NCBI GenBank assembly: GCA_029550525.1
Contig: JAKPHF010000049.1
Location: 186,001-250,000, forward strand
Length of the DNA stretch: 64,000 nt
DNA from: Planctomycetota bacterium
Lineage (GTDB): Bacteria > Planctomycetota > Phycisphaerae > UBA1845 > PWPN01
Reading direction: 5' to 3'
In this document: piece by piece, positions 1-10,059 of the stretch
How the letters are laid out: the number at the start of each line of letters is the position of its first letter
How positions within the stretch are numbered: position 1 is the stretch's first letter
Translations under genes and position numbers: made by a program
The notes under the pieces: model-generated
Seen by the model: only the letters and a program-made list of their open reading frames with translations
The model's database searches: none
Told to the model about the DNA's origin: nothing

Positions 1-176
1 GCGGCGTGATGATGCTCAATCATCTCGGTGAAACGGTGGCTGCCCAGCGCATCCGCGACGCCTACAACAAGGTGTTGGCGGAGCGCGACCTTTCGGTGCT
101 CACGCCGGATATCGGCGGAACGGGCACCACACAGTCGTTCACCGACGCGATCATCGCGGCGATGAAAAAGCCGTAA
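1..176 (+). CDS. isocitrate/isopropylmalate dehydrogenase family, C-terminal fragment
   Basis: The 5' end lies outside the window; the visible frame encodes the last 57 residues and ends in TAA. It contains the C-terminal signature of the beta-decarboxylating dehydrogenase family: a MMLNHLGE segment followed by LTPDIGGTGTT and FTDAI. These segments are typical of NAD-dependent isocitrate dehydrogenase and 3-isopropylmalate dehydrogenase, which oxidatively decarboxylate a 2-hydroxy acid with NAD(P). The fragment is too short to decide between TCA-cycle and leucine-pathway enzymes, although the GGTGTT form slightly favours isocitrate dehydrogenase. The next gene, hemC, starts 62 bases downstream on the same strand. 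Confidence 0.75.
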   Translation, partial: GVMMLNHLGETVAAQRIRDAYNKVLAERDLSVLTPDIGGTGTTQSFTDAIIAAMKKP

Positions 177-238
177 GAACCGGGGGCCAGGGCCTGGAGG
201 GCGGGGCGGGCCCCGGGCGGGGCGGGCAGGACTTCATC

Positions 239-1192
239 TTGAGCACTACCCAGGACAAACTGGTCGTCGGGACGCGCGGTTCGCTGCTGGCCCGCACGCA
301 AACGCAATGGGTGATTGATCGCTTGTTAGCCGCGCATCCGGGTCTGGAGGTTGAGACCCGCGTCATTACCACGCAGGGCGATCGGCAGCAGGATCGACCA
401 CTGCCCGAAATCGGCGGCAAAGGGCTGTTCACCGAGGAACTCGAGGCGGCCCTGTTGGACGGCTCCATCGATCTGGCCGTGCATTCCACCAAGGATCTTC
501 CGACCGAGCTCAAAAACGGTTTGGCCATCCTGGCCTACCCGACCCGCGAGGATCCGCGCGACGCGTGGATCTCGGCCGACGGCACGCGTTTCGAGGATAT
601 TCCGCCCGGCAGCGTCGTGGGCACGACCAGCCTGCGCCGGCAGGCTCAACTGCTCATGCGGCGGCCGGACATCACGTTCGTCGGCCTGCGCGGTAACATC
701 GACACCCGCATTCGTAAAGTGCAGCGAGGCGACTGCGTCGGAGCCGTGCTGGCCATGTCGGGCCTCAAACGAGCGGCATTGGAGAGCCACGTCACGCATC
801 CCTTCGAGCCGGCCGACATGCTGCCCGCGCCGGGCCAGGGCGCGCTGGCCGTTGAGGGGCGTGCAAACGACAGCCGCCTGGCGGCTTATCTGGCACCGTT
901 GCACGATCACGCCACGGCCGCGGCAGTCAACTGCGAGCGGCGGGTGCTGAGCAGCCTCGACGCCGGCTGCCGGGCACCGGTGGCAGTGTACGCGACGGTG
1001 GCAGGCGAGCTGCTCACGTGTCATGCCCTCGTGGCCAGCCCGGACGGTAAGCGTCACGTGAAGGCGCAGAGCGAAAAACCCGTTGCCCAGTTCGAAGAAG
1101 CGGCAATGGAGATCGTCGCTGCCCTCGAGGCCGCCGGCGCGGACGAGATCATCGCCGAATGTCGCAACCCCGGCTCCGCGTCGGGGAGTTAG
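239..1192 (+). CDS. hemC: hydroxymethylbilane synthase (porphobilinogen deaminase)
   Basis: Cytoplasmic enzyme of tetrapyrrole synthesis that polymerises four porphobilinogen units into hydroxymethylbilane. The 317-aa product has the usual family length. It begins VVGTRGSLLA and carries LAVHSTKDLPTE near residues 79-90, GTTSLRRQAQL near 128-138 and LRGNIDTR near 150-157. The DAGCRAPVAV segment near 241-250 places the dipyrromethane-cofactor cysteine at about residue 244. The start is TTG, chosen because family homology begins immediately after it; a weak purine-rich CAGGA lies just upstream. No other haem gene is adjacent. A dispersed low-complexity repeat follows the stop. Confidence 0.95.
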   Translation: MSTTQDKLVVGTRGSLLARTQTQWVIDRLLAAHPGLEVETRVITTQGDRQQDRPLPEIGGKGLFTEELEAALLDGSIDLAVHSTKDLPTELKNGLAILAYPTREDPRDAWISADGTRFEDIPPGSVVGTTSLRRQAQLLMRRPDITFVGLRGNIDTRIRKVQRGDCVGAVLAMSGLKRAALESHVTHPFEPADMLPAPGQGALAVEGRANDSRLAAYLAPLHDHATAAAVNCERRVLSSLDAGCRAPVAVYATVAGELLTCHALVASPDGKRHVKAQSEKPVAQFEEAAMEIVAALEAAGADEIIAECRNPGSASGS

Positions 1193-1205
1193 AAGACGCT
1201 TTCAA

Positions 1206-1300
1206 CTCTCAGCTGTCAGCTCTCGGCTATCAGCTATCAGTTGTCAGTCAGTTTTCTGGCTCATAGCCTATAGCTCACAGCTCATAGCTCATAGCTCATT
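1206..1300. repeat. AGCTCATAGCTCA / CTATCAGCTGTCAGC low-complexity repeat
   Basis: The spacer between hemC and the next gene is built from iterated 8-11 base units of the forms AGCTCATAGCTC and AGCTATCAGCTGTCAGC. The same units recur at seven other intergenic sites in this window (near 19166, 19281, 20433, 21856, 23212, 35393, 38170 and 52078, the two near 19.2 kb being one spacer). No coding function is visible. Confidence 0.85.
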
Positions 1301-1323
1301 ATCGTGATTCCCGAGGTGATGGC

Positions 1324-2895
1324 ATGCAGACACAGTCGCAGGAGGCGATGTCTCGCCGTGATCTGGTAGCGGGCTTGGGTGTGGGAGGCCTGGTGTCGAT
1401 GGGCATGACCCGTGCGGCCTCTCGCGACGCGGGAACGACGGAGGCGTACCTCGCCGACACGGACCGACATACGGATGCGGGAGCGGCCGAGATGGCCGCC
1501 GGCGCGAAGGCAGGCGAGGAACCACTGGTCATTAGCGGCGTCATGCCTCGCCTGGGCGTGAGCGCGACGTTGAGCGGTCCGCGCAGCGAAGCGGGTATCG
1601 GCGCCCTCATGCCCTGGGGCGATCGTTTGTGGTTCGTCACCTACACGGCTCACACCGACACCACGGGCGGCGGCACGGGTTTGTATTACGTGGACGCGTC
1701 GATGCGGCTGCACAAGCATCCCGCGTCGGTGGTCGGCACGTACGCCAATCGTTTCGTCCACGTCCCGAGCGAGCAACTGTTCATCGGCCCGCACGTCATC
1801 GACGTGCACAACAAGGTGCGCACCATCGAGCCGCTGGCCGGCTATCGGCTCACCGCGACGATGGCCCATCTGCACGACCCGGCCAACAAGGTCTACGTGC
1901 TGGGCATGGAGTCCGAGCTGTGGGAAGTGGATGTTCGCACGCTGGACGTCAAGCTCCTGTTCACGCTCAATTTCGATCTGAAGCTGCCCGCGGGCTACAA
2001 ACCGCACTACAAAGGCGGGTTCAACGCGGGCGATCGCATTATCGTGGGCAACAACACATACCACGAACGCGATGCGGTCGAGGGCATCTCGACCGGCGGA
2101 CGGCTGGCCGAGTGGGACGGCAAGAGTGAGTGGCGCACTGTGGAATCCACCGCGTTCTGCGACATCGCCGGTACGCGGATGGGCGACCACGCCGCCGCGA
2201 TGGCCATCGGTTGGGATCGGGCTTCGGTATTGCTGAACGTGCTGACCCGCGGCAAGTGGACGCGCTATCGGTTGCCCAAGGCCAGTCAGACGTTCGATCA
2301 CGCGTGGTACACCGAGTGGCCGCGCATTCGCGAGGTGGAAACCGAGCGGTATCTGATCGACATGCACGGAATGTTCTACGAGGCGCCCAAGGCAGCGTAT
2401 GGCGGGCAGTATTGGGGGCTCAAACCGATCTGCCAGCACCTGCGGATCGTGCCCGACTTCTGCACGTGGCGGGGCATGCTCGTGCTCGCCGGCGACCAGG
2501 TGACCGCGGTGACCGGCAATGCCCATCTCGTCGGCGAACCGCAAAGCAACCTGTGGTTCGGCAAGACCGACGATTTGTGGAGTTTCGGCAAGCCGGCGGG
2601 CTGGGGCGGGGTGTGGCAGGATACGCCGGTCAAGGCCGGCGAACCGTCCGATCCGTTCCTCATGACCGGCTTCGATCGCAAGTGCCTGCACCTCGTCCAC
2701 GATGCGGGCGAGGCTGTCGTGTTCACCATCCAGGTGGACTTCCTGGGCAACGGACGCTGGGTTCAGTACGAGCGTCTGAAAGTGCCGGCCGCCGGCTACG
2801 TCCACCACGAGTTCCCGGCCGGTTTCAGCGCGCATTGGGTGCGAATCGTGCCCCACGCGTCATGTCGAGCGACCGCGCAGTTCGTCTACACATGA
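1324..2895 (+). CDS. Tat-exported conserved hypothetical protein
   Basis: A 523-aa protein of unknown function. The N-terminus has a twin-arginine-type signal: SRRDLVAG near residues 9-16, followed by a Gly/Leu-rich hydrophobic stretch. This suggests folded export across the inner membrane. The body is rich in short beta-strand-like segments with recurring W, D and G residues (for example LAEWDGKSEWRTVES and VYVLGMESELWEVDVRT), compatible with a beta-propeller or sandwich. No catalytic motif was recognised. The start is the first ATG in frame and leaves an export signal of normal length. Such secreted proteins are common in planctomycetes, and its substrate cannot be guessed from this sequence. 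Confidence 0.75.
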   Translation: MQTQSQEAMSRRDLVAGLGVGGLVSMGMTRAASRDAGTTEAYLADTDRHTDAGAAEMAAGAKAGEEPLVISGVMPRLGVSATLSGPRSEAGIGALMPWGDRLWFVTYTAHTDTTGGGTGLYYVDASMRLHKHPASVVGTYANRFVHVPSEQLFIGPHVIDVHNKVRTIEPLAGYRLTATMAHLHDPANKVYVLGMESELWEVDVRTLDVKLLFTLNFDLKLPAGYKPHYKGGFNAGDRIIVGNNTYHERDAVEGISTGGRLAEWDGKSEWRTVESTAFCDIAGTRMGDHAAAMAIGWDRASVLLNVLTRGKWTRYRLPKASQTFDHAWYTEWPRIREVETERYLIDMHGMFYEAPKAAYGGQYWGLKPICQHLRIVPDFCTWRGMLVLAGDQVTAVTGNAHLVGEPQSNLWFGKTDDLWSFGKPAGWGGVWQDTPVKAGEPSDPFLMTGFDRKCLHLVHDAGEAVVFTIQVDFLGNGRWVQYERLKVPAAGYVHHEFPAGFSAHWVRIVPHASCRATAQFVYT

Positions 2896-2916
2896 TCCGC
2901 ATCATGGGTTCCAACG

Positions 2917-2944
2917 AGCGAGCGGCGGGGCTTGACCCCGCCGA
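2917..2944. repeat. GCGAGCGGCGGGGC-TTGA-CCCCGCCG palindromic repeat
   Basis: A short GC-rich inverted repeat (GGCGGGG, TTGA-type loop, CCCCGCC) preceded by GAGCGAGC. Related copies occur near 17573-17602 and in inverse orientation at 19246-19272. It lies between the convergent secreted-protein and response-regulator genes and could act as an RNA hairpin, but it lacks a T-run. Confidence 0.7.
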
Positions 2945-3017
2945 CTCTGTTCATCCCAGAGTGTGCATTGATCGCGGGTCGAGAGAACAGGGGGAGACTC
3001 CCGCTCGCATCCGGTTC

Positions 3018-4409
3018 TTACTTCCGCAGCGGATCGGCCTCCAGACCGTAGTACTTCATCTTTTTGTACAGCGTGGTGCGGTTGATCTCGAGAATTGACG
3101 CCGTAAGCTGGCGATTCCAGTTGTTGGCTCGCAGGGCGGCTTCGATGATGCGCTTCTCCGGCTCTTCCAGCGCGGCCTTCAGCGAGAGCGGGCGGTACAC
3201 GCCGTCGCCGTTGCCGGCCGATTCGATCTGTTCGAGCAGGTGCTCGGGCAGATCATCCACGTCAATCTGCCGCCGGCGGGTCAACACCACGGCACGCTCG
3301 ACGACGTTCTCGAGTTCGCGCACGTTGCCCGGCCAGGTGTAGCGCTGCATCGCCTCCATGCACGCATCGGTGAAGCCCGACACGTTCTTGCGAAGCTGGC
3401 GGCAATAATGGTCGAGGAAGTGTCGAGCCAGCAGCGGAATGTCCGTGATGCGCTCGCGCAGAGTCGGCAGGGCGAGCGTCACGACGTTGATCCGGTAATA
3501 CAGGTCCTGGCGGAAGCGGCCCGCCTGCACGACCTTGGTCAGGTCCTCGTTGCTGGCCAGAATCACGCGGACGTCCACCTTCTCTGTCTTGTTGGAGCCC
3601 ACGGGCTCGAATTGTCGCTCCTGGAGCACACGGAGCAACTTGACCTGCATGGCCGGCGGGGCGGAAGAGATCTCGTCGAGGAAAATCGTACCGTTGTGGG
3701 CGGCTTTGAACTTACCTTCCTTGTCCGCCACTGCCCCGGTGAAGGCGCCCTTCACGTGGCCGAACAGCTCGCTTTCCAGAAGGTTTTCCGGTAGGGCGCC
3801 GCAGCTGACCTCCACGAACGGCCCCGTGCGCCGGCTGCTGCGATGGTGGATGGCGCGGGCCAACAGTGACTTGCCAGTGCCCGACTCGCCCTGAATCAGC
3901 ACCGTGGTGGGCGAGTCGGCCACCATCTCGACCAGGTCGAACACCTTGAGCATCTTGTAGTCGTGGCCCACGACGTTGTCGAGGTTGTAGCGAAGATCGA
4001 GCGCTTCGCGCAACGACTGGTTCTCGCGGATCAGCGATTGCTGCTGCAGGGCCCGCTCGACCACCAGGCGAATCTCGTCATCGATGATCGGCTTGGTGAG
4101 ATAGTCGTAGGCGCCCATCTTGATCGCTTCCACGGCGCTTTCGATCGTGCCGTAGCCGGTGATGATGACCACCACGGTCTCGGGATAGCGTTGCTTGACC
4201 ACCCGGAGCAGTTCGAAGCCGTTGGTCGTGGGCATGTTGATGTCGCTGATGACCACGGCATAGGACCGCTGCTCCAGGGCGGTCATGGCTTCGGCGTAGC
4301 TGTGAGCTCCGTCGGCCTCGTAGCCTTCGAGCCGCAAAAACTCGATCAACGACTCGACGATGATACGATCATCATCCACGATCAGGATGCGTTGGGGGGC
4401 GTCGCTCAT
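3018..4409 (-). CDS. NtrC-family sigma-54-dependent response regulator
   Basis: A 463-aa transcriptional activator with three domains. The receiver (about 1-120) has the acidic pocket VDDD, phospho-acceptor Asp56 in SDINMP and Lys106. The AAA+ domain (about 145-385) has Walker A GESGTGKS at 174-181, the sigma-54-contacting GAFTGA loop at 221-226 and Walker B IFLDE at 242-246. A Fis-type helix-turn-helix sits at the C-terminus (NRTTLYKKMKYYGLE). Phosphorylation by the partner kinase should let it remodel sigma-54 RNA polymerase at target promoters. Its start overlaps the stop of the upstream kinase gene by four bases (ATGA), indicating translational coupling. The regulon is unknown, and no sigma-54 promoter was identified nearby. 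Confidence 0.93.
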   Translation of the reverse strand: MSDAPQRILIVDDDRIIVESLIEFLRLEGYEADGAHSYAEAMTALEQRSYAVVISDINMPTTNGFELLRVVKQRYPETVVVIITGYGTIESAVEAIKMGAYDYLTKPIIDDEIRLVVERALQQQSLIRENQSLREALDLRYNLDNVVGHDYKMLKVFDLVEMVADSPTTVLIQGESGTGKSLLARAIHHRSSRRTGPFVEVSCGALPENLLESELFGHVKGAFTGAVADKEGKFKAAHNGTIFLDEISSAPPAMQVKLLRVLQERQFEPVGSNKTEKVDVRVILASNEDLTKVVQAGRFRQDLYYRINVVTLALPTLRERITDIPLLARHFLDHYCRQLRKNVSGFTDACMEAMQRYTWPGNVRELENVVERAVVLTRRRQIDVDDLPEHLLEQIESAGNGDGVYRPLSLKAALEEPEKRIIEAALRANNWNRQLTASILEINRTTLYKKMKYYGLEADPLRK

Positions 4410-5626
4410 GGCAACTCCTTCGGGCTCAGGCCGGTGTCCTGACTGATACTCGCCGCGTCGGACTCGCCGGGGCGGCGGACACGGGCGCAGCTTTCCAGTG
4501 GAATGCGAATGGTGAACACGCTGCCGCCGGCGGGGCGGCGGGCCGCGGTGATGCGGCCGTTGTACTTCTCCACGATGTCGCGGCAGATGGCCAGGCCCAG
4601 ACCCGTGCCCTTGCCCGGCCCCTTCGTGGTGAAGAACGGCTCGAAGATGCGCTCGATCTCGGCGGGCAGCCCGACACCGGTGTCTTCAAACCGAATGACA
4701 ACCTCCGATCCCACGATCTCGGTGATCACCGTGAGCGTGCCGCCCGTGGGCATGGCGTCGATCGCGTTCTTCACGAGATTGCAGAAAACCTGGAACAGGT
4801 TCGCGCTCCGCATCGCAGGCATGCCCTGTTGAAGCCGGCAGATGATCGAGATTCCGGCCGCTTCGGCCTTGTCGGCCATGACCTTGATCGCCTCTTCGAT
4901 CGCCGCGTTGATCTCCGTGTGCTCGAACGCGGTGTGGGCGCTGCGTGAGAACGTCACAAGCTCGCGGACGATCTCGGTCATGCGGGTCAGGCCGCCGCGG
5001 GCGCTGAGCAGGTAATCTTTCAGCCTGTCGGTCTGGCCCACCTCGACGGCGCGGATGGCCAGATTCAGATAGCGGAGGATGCCGTCCAGCGGGTTGTTCA
5101 GATCATGGGCCACGCGGGCGGCGAGCTTGCCGACGGCCGCCATCCGTTCGGAGACGGCCAGCCGCTTCTCGAGGCCGGCCTGGGCAGTGACATCCTCAAC
5201 GACCAGGATCCCGCCGATCACGTCCCCCGCGGTATCGGTCAGAGGCAGGCAGAGCAAATCGACCAGCCGATCGCCCGAGTCGCCGGATCGCAACACGATC
5301 TGCTCGAACCGCTGCTCGCGCCGCTCGTCGAGCACCGTCCGCAGCACGGTGGGCCAGTCCTGGTATCGTGAATCGACGGCGACCGCCTGAAGCGCGTCGG
5401 GCAGGCTGTCGGCCACCGTCAGCAACTCTCGCGCGGCGGGGTTGCAGTAGGTCACGTGCAGCGACGGGTCGAAGACCACCAGCCCCAGCGGCAGACACTC
5501 GAAGACCTGCCGCTCGTTGCCGTGCAACCCGGCATCCTCGACGCCGGCGATGCTCCCGCCGGCGTTCCGCGGACGGCCGGATCGGGGCCGCCGTCGTAGC
5601 CGCTCTGTGGATCGCGGTGTTGCCAT
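4406..5626 (-). CDS. PAS-domain histidine kinase, partner of the NtrC-type regulator
   Basis: A soluble sensor kinase of about 406 aa with no membrane segment. A PAS-like domain (about 40-150) precedes the dimerisation and phosphotransfer region, with His174 in VAHDLNNPLDG. The ATPase domain shows the N box NLVKNAIDAM, G1 DTGVGL, F box FEPFFTTK and G2 GTGLGLAI. It should autophosphorylate and pass the phosphate to Asp56 of the co-encoded regulator. The start was set at ATG 5626 rather than the TTG two codons upstream, because a GGGGAAAG ribosome-binding sequence sits seven bases before the ATG. The arrangement resembles NtrB/NtrC and ZraS/ZraR pairs. The signal is unknown but must be intracellular. 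Confidence 0.9.
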   Translation of the reverse strand: MATPRSTERLRRRPRSGRPRNAGGSIAGVEDAGLHGNERQVFECLPLGLVVFDPSLHVTYCNPAARELLTVADSLPDALQAVAVDSRYQDWPTVLRTVLDERREQRFEQIVLRSGDSGDRLVDLLCLPLTDTAGDVIGGILVVEDVTAQAGLEKRLAVSERMAAVGKLAARVAHDLNNPLDGILRYLNLAIRAVEVGQTDRLKDYLLSARGGLTRMTEIVRELVTFSRSAHTAFEHTEINAAIEEAIKVMADKAEAAGISIICRLQQGMPAMRSANLFQVFCNLVKNAIDAMPTGGTLTVITEIVGSEVVIRFEDTGVGLPAEIERIFEPFFTTKGPGKGTGLGLAICRDIVEKYNGRITAARRPAGGSVFTIRIPLESCARVRRPGESDAASISQDTGLSPKELP

Positions 5627-6386
5627 TCGCAATCTTTCCCCAGCGAGAAATCCGGCTTATCGGGCTAACAATTCACAGGTCGGTCGGCGCGCACAACTCG
5701 CGCTTCGTCAAAGAGATGTACGATGCAGTTGCTTCCAGGAAAAGTGGAATGATGGGTTTTCGCAACATAAAAGGTGCGAAAATTCAACATCGACGTCTGA
5801 TAATGGCGGAACGAGCGTCAGGCAGTGGGCCGGGGGGCGTGGGATTGTGGCCAAAGCAGACGAAAGCTATATTACGCCACGTCTTCATCCGGACGGCGTT
5901 GTCCTCTGTCGTCGGATGGAATTCAACAGAAACGGAGTGGGCCTTCGTAGGCATCGGCGCCCTGGCCGACGGGAAGGTCGACGAGTGCCGCGCTGAGAGG
6001 GCCGTCCGGCGACGCTCGGTGGCTAGACGGCGACCGGGCTATGATTCGTCAGTGCCTCCGCCAGACCGGTCCAAGGCATGGTGCTGGGGTCACTGTCCGC
6101 GACTGGTGCCTTGCGAGCATCTCTCGATGCGTGAAAGCTCGAGGCGGAGGGCGTGGATGCCGGGCGGACCGGGGCGGAGACGGCGAGACCAACCGTATCA
6201 CCGTCCAGGAAGGCAAGGTGACCTGCCGAGCCGGGGCCCGGACTTGGGTCAGGAAGACCGACCTGCGGCCCTGGGACGACGTATTACGGATAGGCTGTAA
6301 AACCGCGCCCCGCCAGGACGCCGAGTGAAGGATCGCTCCGTGCGGTCGCCGGCGGTTCCATCCGGGCCAGCAAAGATCCCTGAATC
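5627..6386. other. 760-base divergent intergenic region, no gene recognised
   Basis: It separates the minus-strand kinase operon from the plus-strand efflux operon. Open frames exist on the plus strand, but their translations are Arg/Pro-rich with no family resemblance and no convincing ribosome binding site. The part next to the kinase (about 5630-5890) is distinctly more AT-rich than the rest and is the likely promoter zone for both directions. No sigma-54 type GG-N10-GC site was seen. A small RNA cannot be excluded. Confidence 0.5.
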
Positions 6387-7826
6387 ATGAAGAAACTCAT
6401 TGCCTTTGTTCTCATCGTGGCGGTGATCGCGGGCGGATACGTGTGGCTGCGCAAGTACGGGCAGCTGGAATTCGAGATGTTCAAAGGGGTGACTGACACG
6501 GTCAAGCGAGGCGACCTGGAAGTCCCGATCACCGCCAGCGGCCGCATCGAGCCGGCGAGCATCACGAAAATCAAGGGCGAGGCAAGCGGTGCCGTCAGTC
6601 AGACCCCTCAGCGCATCGGCGAGATGGTCAAGAAGGGTGACCTGATCATCGCCCTGGATCCCGAAGACGAGCAACGCAACGTCGATCGCGCTATTGCCGA
6701 CTATGAGCGAGCCAAGATCGCCCTGGAACGGGCGAAGATTGCCCGGCAGGAGGCCGAGAAAGTCGGTCTGCCCCTGGCCCAGGCGGAAAAGGATCAGGCC
6801 GAGGCCCGGCTGGGCTACATTCAGATCGAGCACACGCAGAAAGCCAAGTTGAAAGATTCGCCCGACATCCTGATGGTCCAGGAGTGGCAGGCCGTCGAGC
6901 TGCGGCTCCGGGAGGCTCAAGCAGCTCTCGCCGCCGCCAACGCCAAGCTGGAGCAGGCGAGGATGGCCATCGAGTTCGCCGAGAAGGACGTGGCCACCAT
7001 GGAGCAGAACGAGCGGGTGGCCAAAAAGACGCTCGAGGATGCCCAGGAACGCTTGCGGGAAACCGAAATCCGTTCTCCCATCGACGGCATGATCCTCAAA
7101 CGCTACGTCGAGGTCGGCGAGGTGGTGCAGAGCGGCAAGACTTCGCTCACCGGCGGCACCATACTGGTGGACTTGGCCGACGTGAGCGAGATCTACGCCG
7201 TGGTCAACGTGGACGAGGCTGACATCGGCTTGGTGCGCGAGCTGGCCCCGGAGGAGGCTCGTCCCGGCCCGCGTCCGCAGACCTCCGCTAACAACCAGGC
7301 GAACGCGGCAGAGAACGAAAGCGGGGAGGTGGCCTCTTCACAGCCCATGCGGGAACTCGATCCCGACGTTCTCGACACGACGCAGCGAGTCAAGGTGACC
7401 GTCGAGTCTTTCCCCGATGAAGAATTCTACGGTGTGATCGAGCGCATCGCGCCGCAGTCCGAGCTGAGCCAGGCCATCGCCACCTTCAAGGTCTGGATCC
7501 GGATCACCAGTCCGAACAAGTCGCTGCTCGTCGGGCTGCTCAATGTGCAGGCCGAGGCTCACTTCACGGCCAAGAGCGTGACCAACGCGCTGCTCGTCAG
7601 CTACGACGCTTTCCAGCGGGAGGGTGACGATTTCGGCGTGTACGTGCCGGTCAAGGATCCCCAACCCGGCCAGAAGAAGTATGAATTCCGGCGGTGCGAG
7701 TTCGGCCGCGACAACGGCATCATGGTGGAGGTCCGCTCGGGGTTGAACGAGGGCGACGAAGTGTACGTCAAGTTGCCCGTCCAGACACGCAAGGAAGAGA
7801 AGGAAGCCGAGGCGGCGGAAGACTGA
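6387..7826 (+). CDS. efflux transporter periplasmic adaptor (MacA/HlyD family)
   Basis: A 479-aa membrane-fusion protein. It has an N-terminal membrane anchor (about 3-22, LIAFVLIVAVIAGGYVWL), a barrel-sandwich half around residues 45-95 (IKGEASGAVSQ, VKKGDLIIALD), and a long Ala/Glu/Arg-rich coiled-coil hairpin (about 95-225). The second barrel half is IRSPIDGMILKRYVEVGEVV, followed by beta-barrel and membrane-proximal domains. It should bridge the inner-membrane ABC permease to an outer-membrane channel. An acidic Gln/Asn-rich insertion around residues 290-330 is unusual for MacA. The ATPase and permease follow on the same strand, completing a three-gene set; no TolC-like channel is nearby. 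Confidence 0.88.
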   Translation: MKKLIAFVLIVAVIAGGYVWLRKYGQLEFEMFKGVTDTVKRGDLEVPITASGRIEPASITKIKGEASGAVSQTPQRIGEMVKKGDLIIALDPEDEQRNVDRAIADYERAKIALERAKIARQEAEKVGLPLAQAEKDQAEARLGYIQIEHTQKAKLKDSPDILMVQEWQAVELRLREAQAALAAANAKLEQARMAIEFAEKDVATMEQNERVAKKTLEDAQERLRETEIRSPIDGMILKRYVEVGEVVQSGKTSLTGGTILVDLADVSEIYAVVNVDEADIGLVRELAPEEARPGPRPQTSANNQANAAENESGEVASSQPMRELDPDVLDTTQRVKVTVESFPDEEFYGVIERIAPQSELSQAIATFKVWIRITSPNKSLLVGLLNVQAEAHFTAKSVTNALLVSYDAFQREGDDFGVYVPVKDPQPGQKKYEFRRCEFGRDNGIMVEVRSGLNEGDEVYVKLPVQTRKEEKEAEAAED

Positions 7827-7889
7827 CGACTCAAAAACAGCCACGAAAGACAAGAGCCAAGACAGGTTCCTCCTGGCGCATGCATCGCT

Positions 7890-8645
7890 ATGATTCGGAT
7901 TGAAGGACTGACCAAGTATTACAAGATGGGCGATTCGATCGTCCATGCGCTGGACGGGGTGGACCTGCACGTCACGGCGGGGGAGTTTGTCAGCATCACG
8001 GGGGCATCCGGCAGCGGCAAGAGCACCATGATGCACCTGATCGGCTGTCTCGATCGGCCCACGGCGGGCCGGTACGAGTTGGCCGGCCAGCGGGTGGACA
8101 GCCTCCGCGATTATCGTCTCGCGCAGATTCGCAACAAATACATCGGCTTCGTGTTTCAGACGTTCAACCTGATCAACCGGACGACGGCGGTGGACAACGT
8201 GGCCGTGCCGTTGATCTACGCGCGGGCGAGCGGGGCCCGGCGCAAGGCCATCAAGGCCTTGGAACGCGTCGGCCTGGCACACCGGGCCCATCACAAGCCG
8301 AACGAACTGTCGGGCGGCGAGCGTCAGCGGGTCGCCATCGCCCGGGCCCTGGTGAACGAGCCGCCGCTGCTGCTGGCGGACGAGCCGACCGGCAATCTCG
8401 ACTCGCGCACAGGCGAGCAGATCATGCAGTTGTTCCACGATCTGCACGCCTCCGGCGTGACTATCGTGCTGGTCACGCACGAAATGGCCGTCGCTGCCCA
8501 GGCCGACCGGGTCGTGCAGATGCGTGACGGAAAGATCCTGCTCGATCGCAAGGTGGACGACGCGTTCCGGAAAGAGTTGCTGGCCAGCGGGCATTCGATC
8601 GTGCGAGCCAGTGCCAGCCGCAGCCAGTCGGAGCAGCCGGCATAG
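7890..8645 (+). CDS. ABC transporter ATP-binding protein (MacB/LolD type)
   Basis: A 251-aa nucleotide-binding subunit that energises the adjacent permease. Walker A is GASGSGKST near residues 40-48, the Q-loop is GFVFQTFNLI, the signature motif is LSGGERQRVAIARAL and Walker B is LLLADEPTGNLD. The H-loop is LVTHE. The NRTTAVDNVAVPLIYA and signature segments are typical of the MacB/LolD/FtsE branch. In E. coli MacB this domain is fused to the permease; here it is a separate gene, with a 108-base spacer containing a dispersed palindrome before the permease. Confidence 0.92.
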   Translation: MIRIEGLTKYYKMGDSIVHALDGVDLHVTAGEFVSITGASGSGKSTMMHLIGCLDRPTAGRYELAGQRVDSLRDYRLAQIRNKYIGFVFQTFNLINRTTAVDNVAVPLIYARASGARRKAIKALERVGLAHRAHHKPNELSGGERQRVAIARALVNEPPLLLADEPTGNLDSRTGEQIMQLFHDLHASGVTIVLVTHEMAVAAQADRVVQMRDGKILLDRKVDDAFRKELLASGHSIVRASASRSQSEQPA

Positions 8646-8690
8646 GGCGGCCAGTCGGAAACACGTTGAACGCCCGGGCCCTGTGGTGCA

Positions 8691-8732
8691 GGCATCTTTC
8701 CTGCACGTGCACGCTGGAAGCGTGCACCACAA
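8691..8732. repeat. GTGGTGCAGGC...GCGTGCACCAC palindromic repeat, copy 1
   Basis: A dispersed element built from two nested palindromes: TGCAGGCAT...CTGCACGTGCA, then TGCACGCTGGAAGCGTGCACCAC. It lies between ATPase and permease genes of one operon, so it is probably transcribed and could fold into hairpins in the mRNA. Other copies are at 11845-11894, 45804-45857, 47601-47630 (half) and 47927-47978. Confidence 0.85.
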
Positions 8733-8753
8733 TGAAGCAATCCGAGGATACGG

Positions 8754-9980
<1,227 letters not shown>

Positions 9981-10010
9981 CCATCGCGGCCGCCGGTGTC
10001 GGTCTTCTTT

Positions 10011-10046
10011 GCTCGCCGCGTCTCCGCGTCCCCGCGTCGCCGCGTC
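10011..10046. repeat. CTCCGCGTCCCCGCGTCGCCGCGTC tandem-like repeat
   Basis: Four to five iterations of an 8-9 base unit (TCTCCGCG, TCCCCGCG, TCGCCGCG). Similar tracts occur near 20519-20542 and 61488-61575, with a looser one near 17624-17648. It lies just past the stop of the permease gene. Confidence 0.75.
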
Positions 10047-10059
10047 AATCGGTTTCTTC

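Noticed and set aside
1206..1300. Possible CRISPR array from iterated AGCTCATAGC units
   Set aside because: Units are short, unspaced and degenerate; no unique spacers or cas genes.
5368..6300. 310-aa plus-strand open frame in the gap before the efflux operon
   Set aside because: Arg-rich with no family match; the first third is antisense to the kinase gene and no ribosome binding site is apparent.
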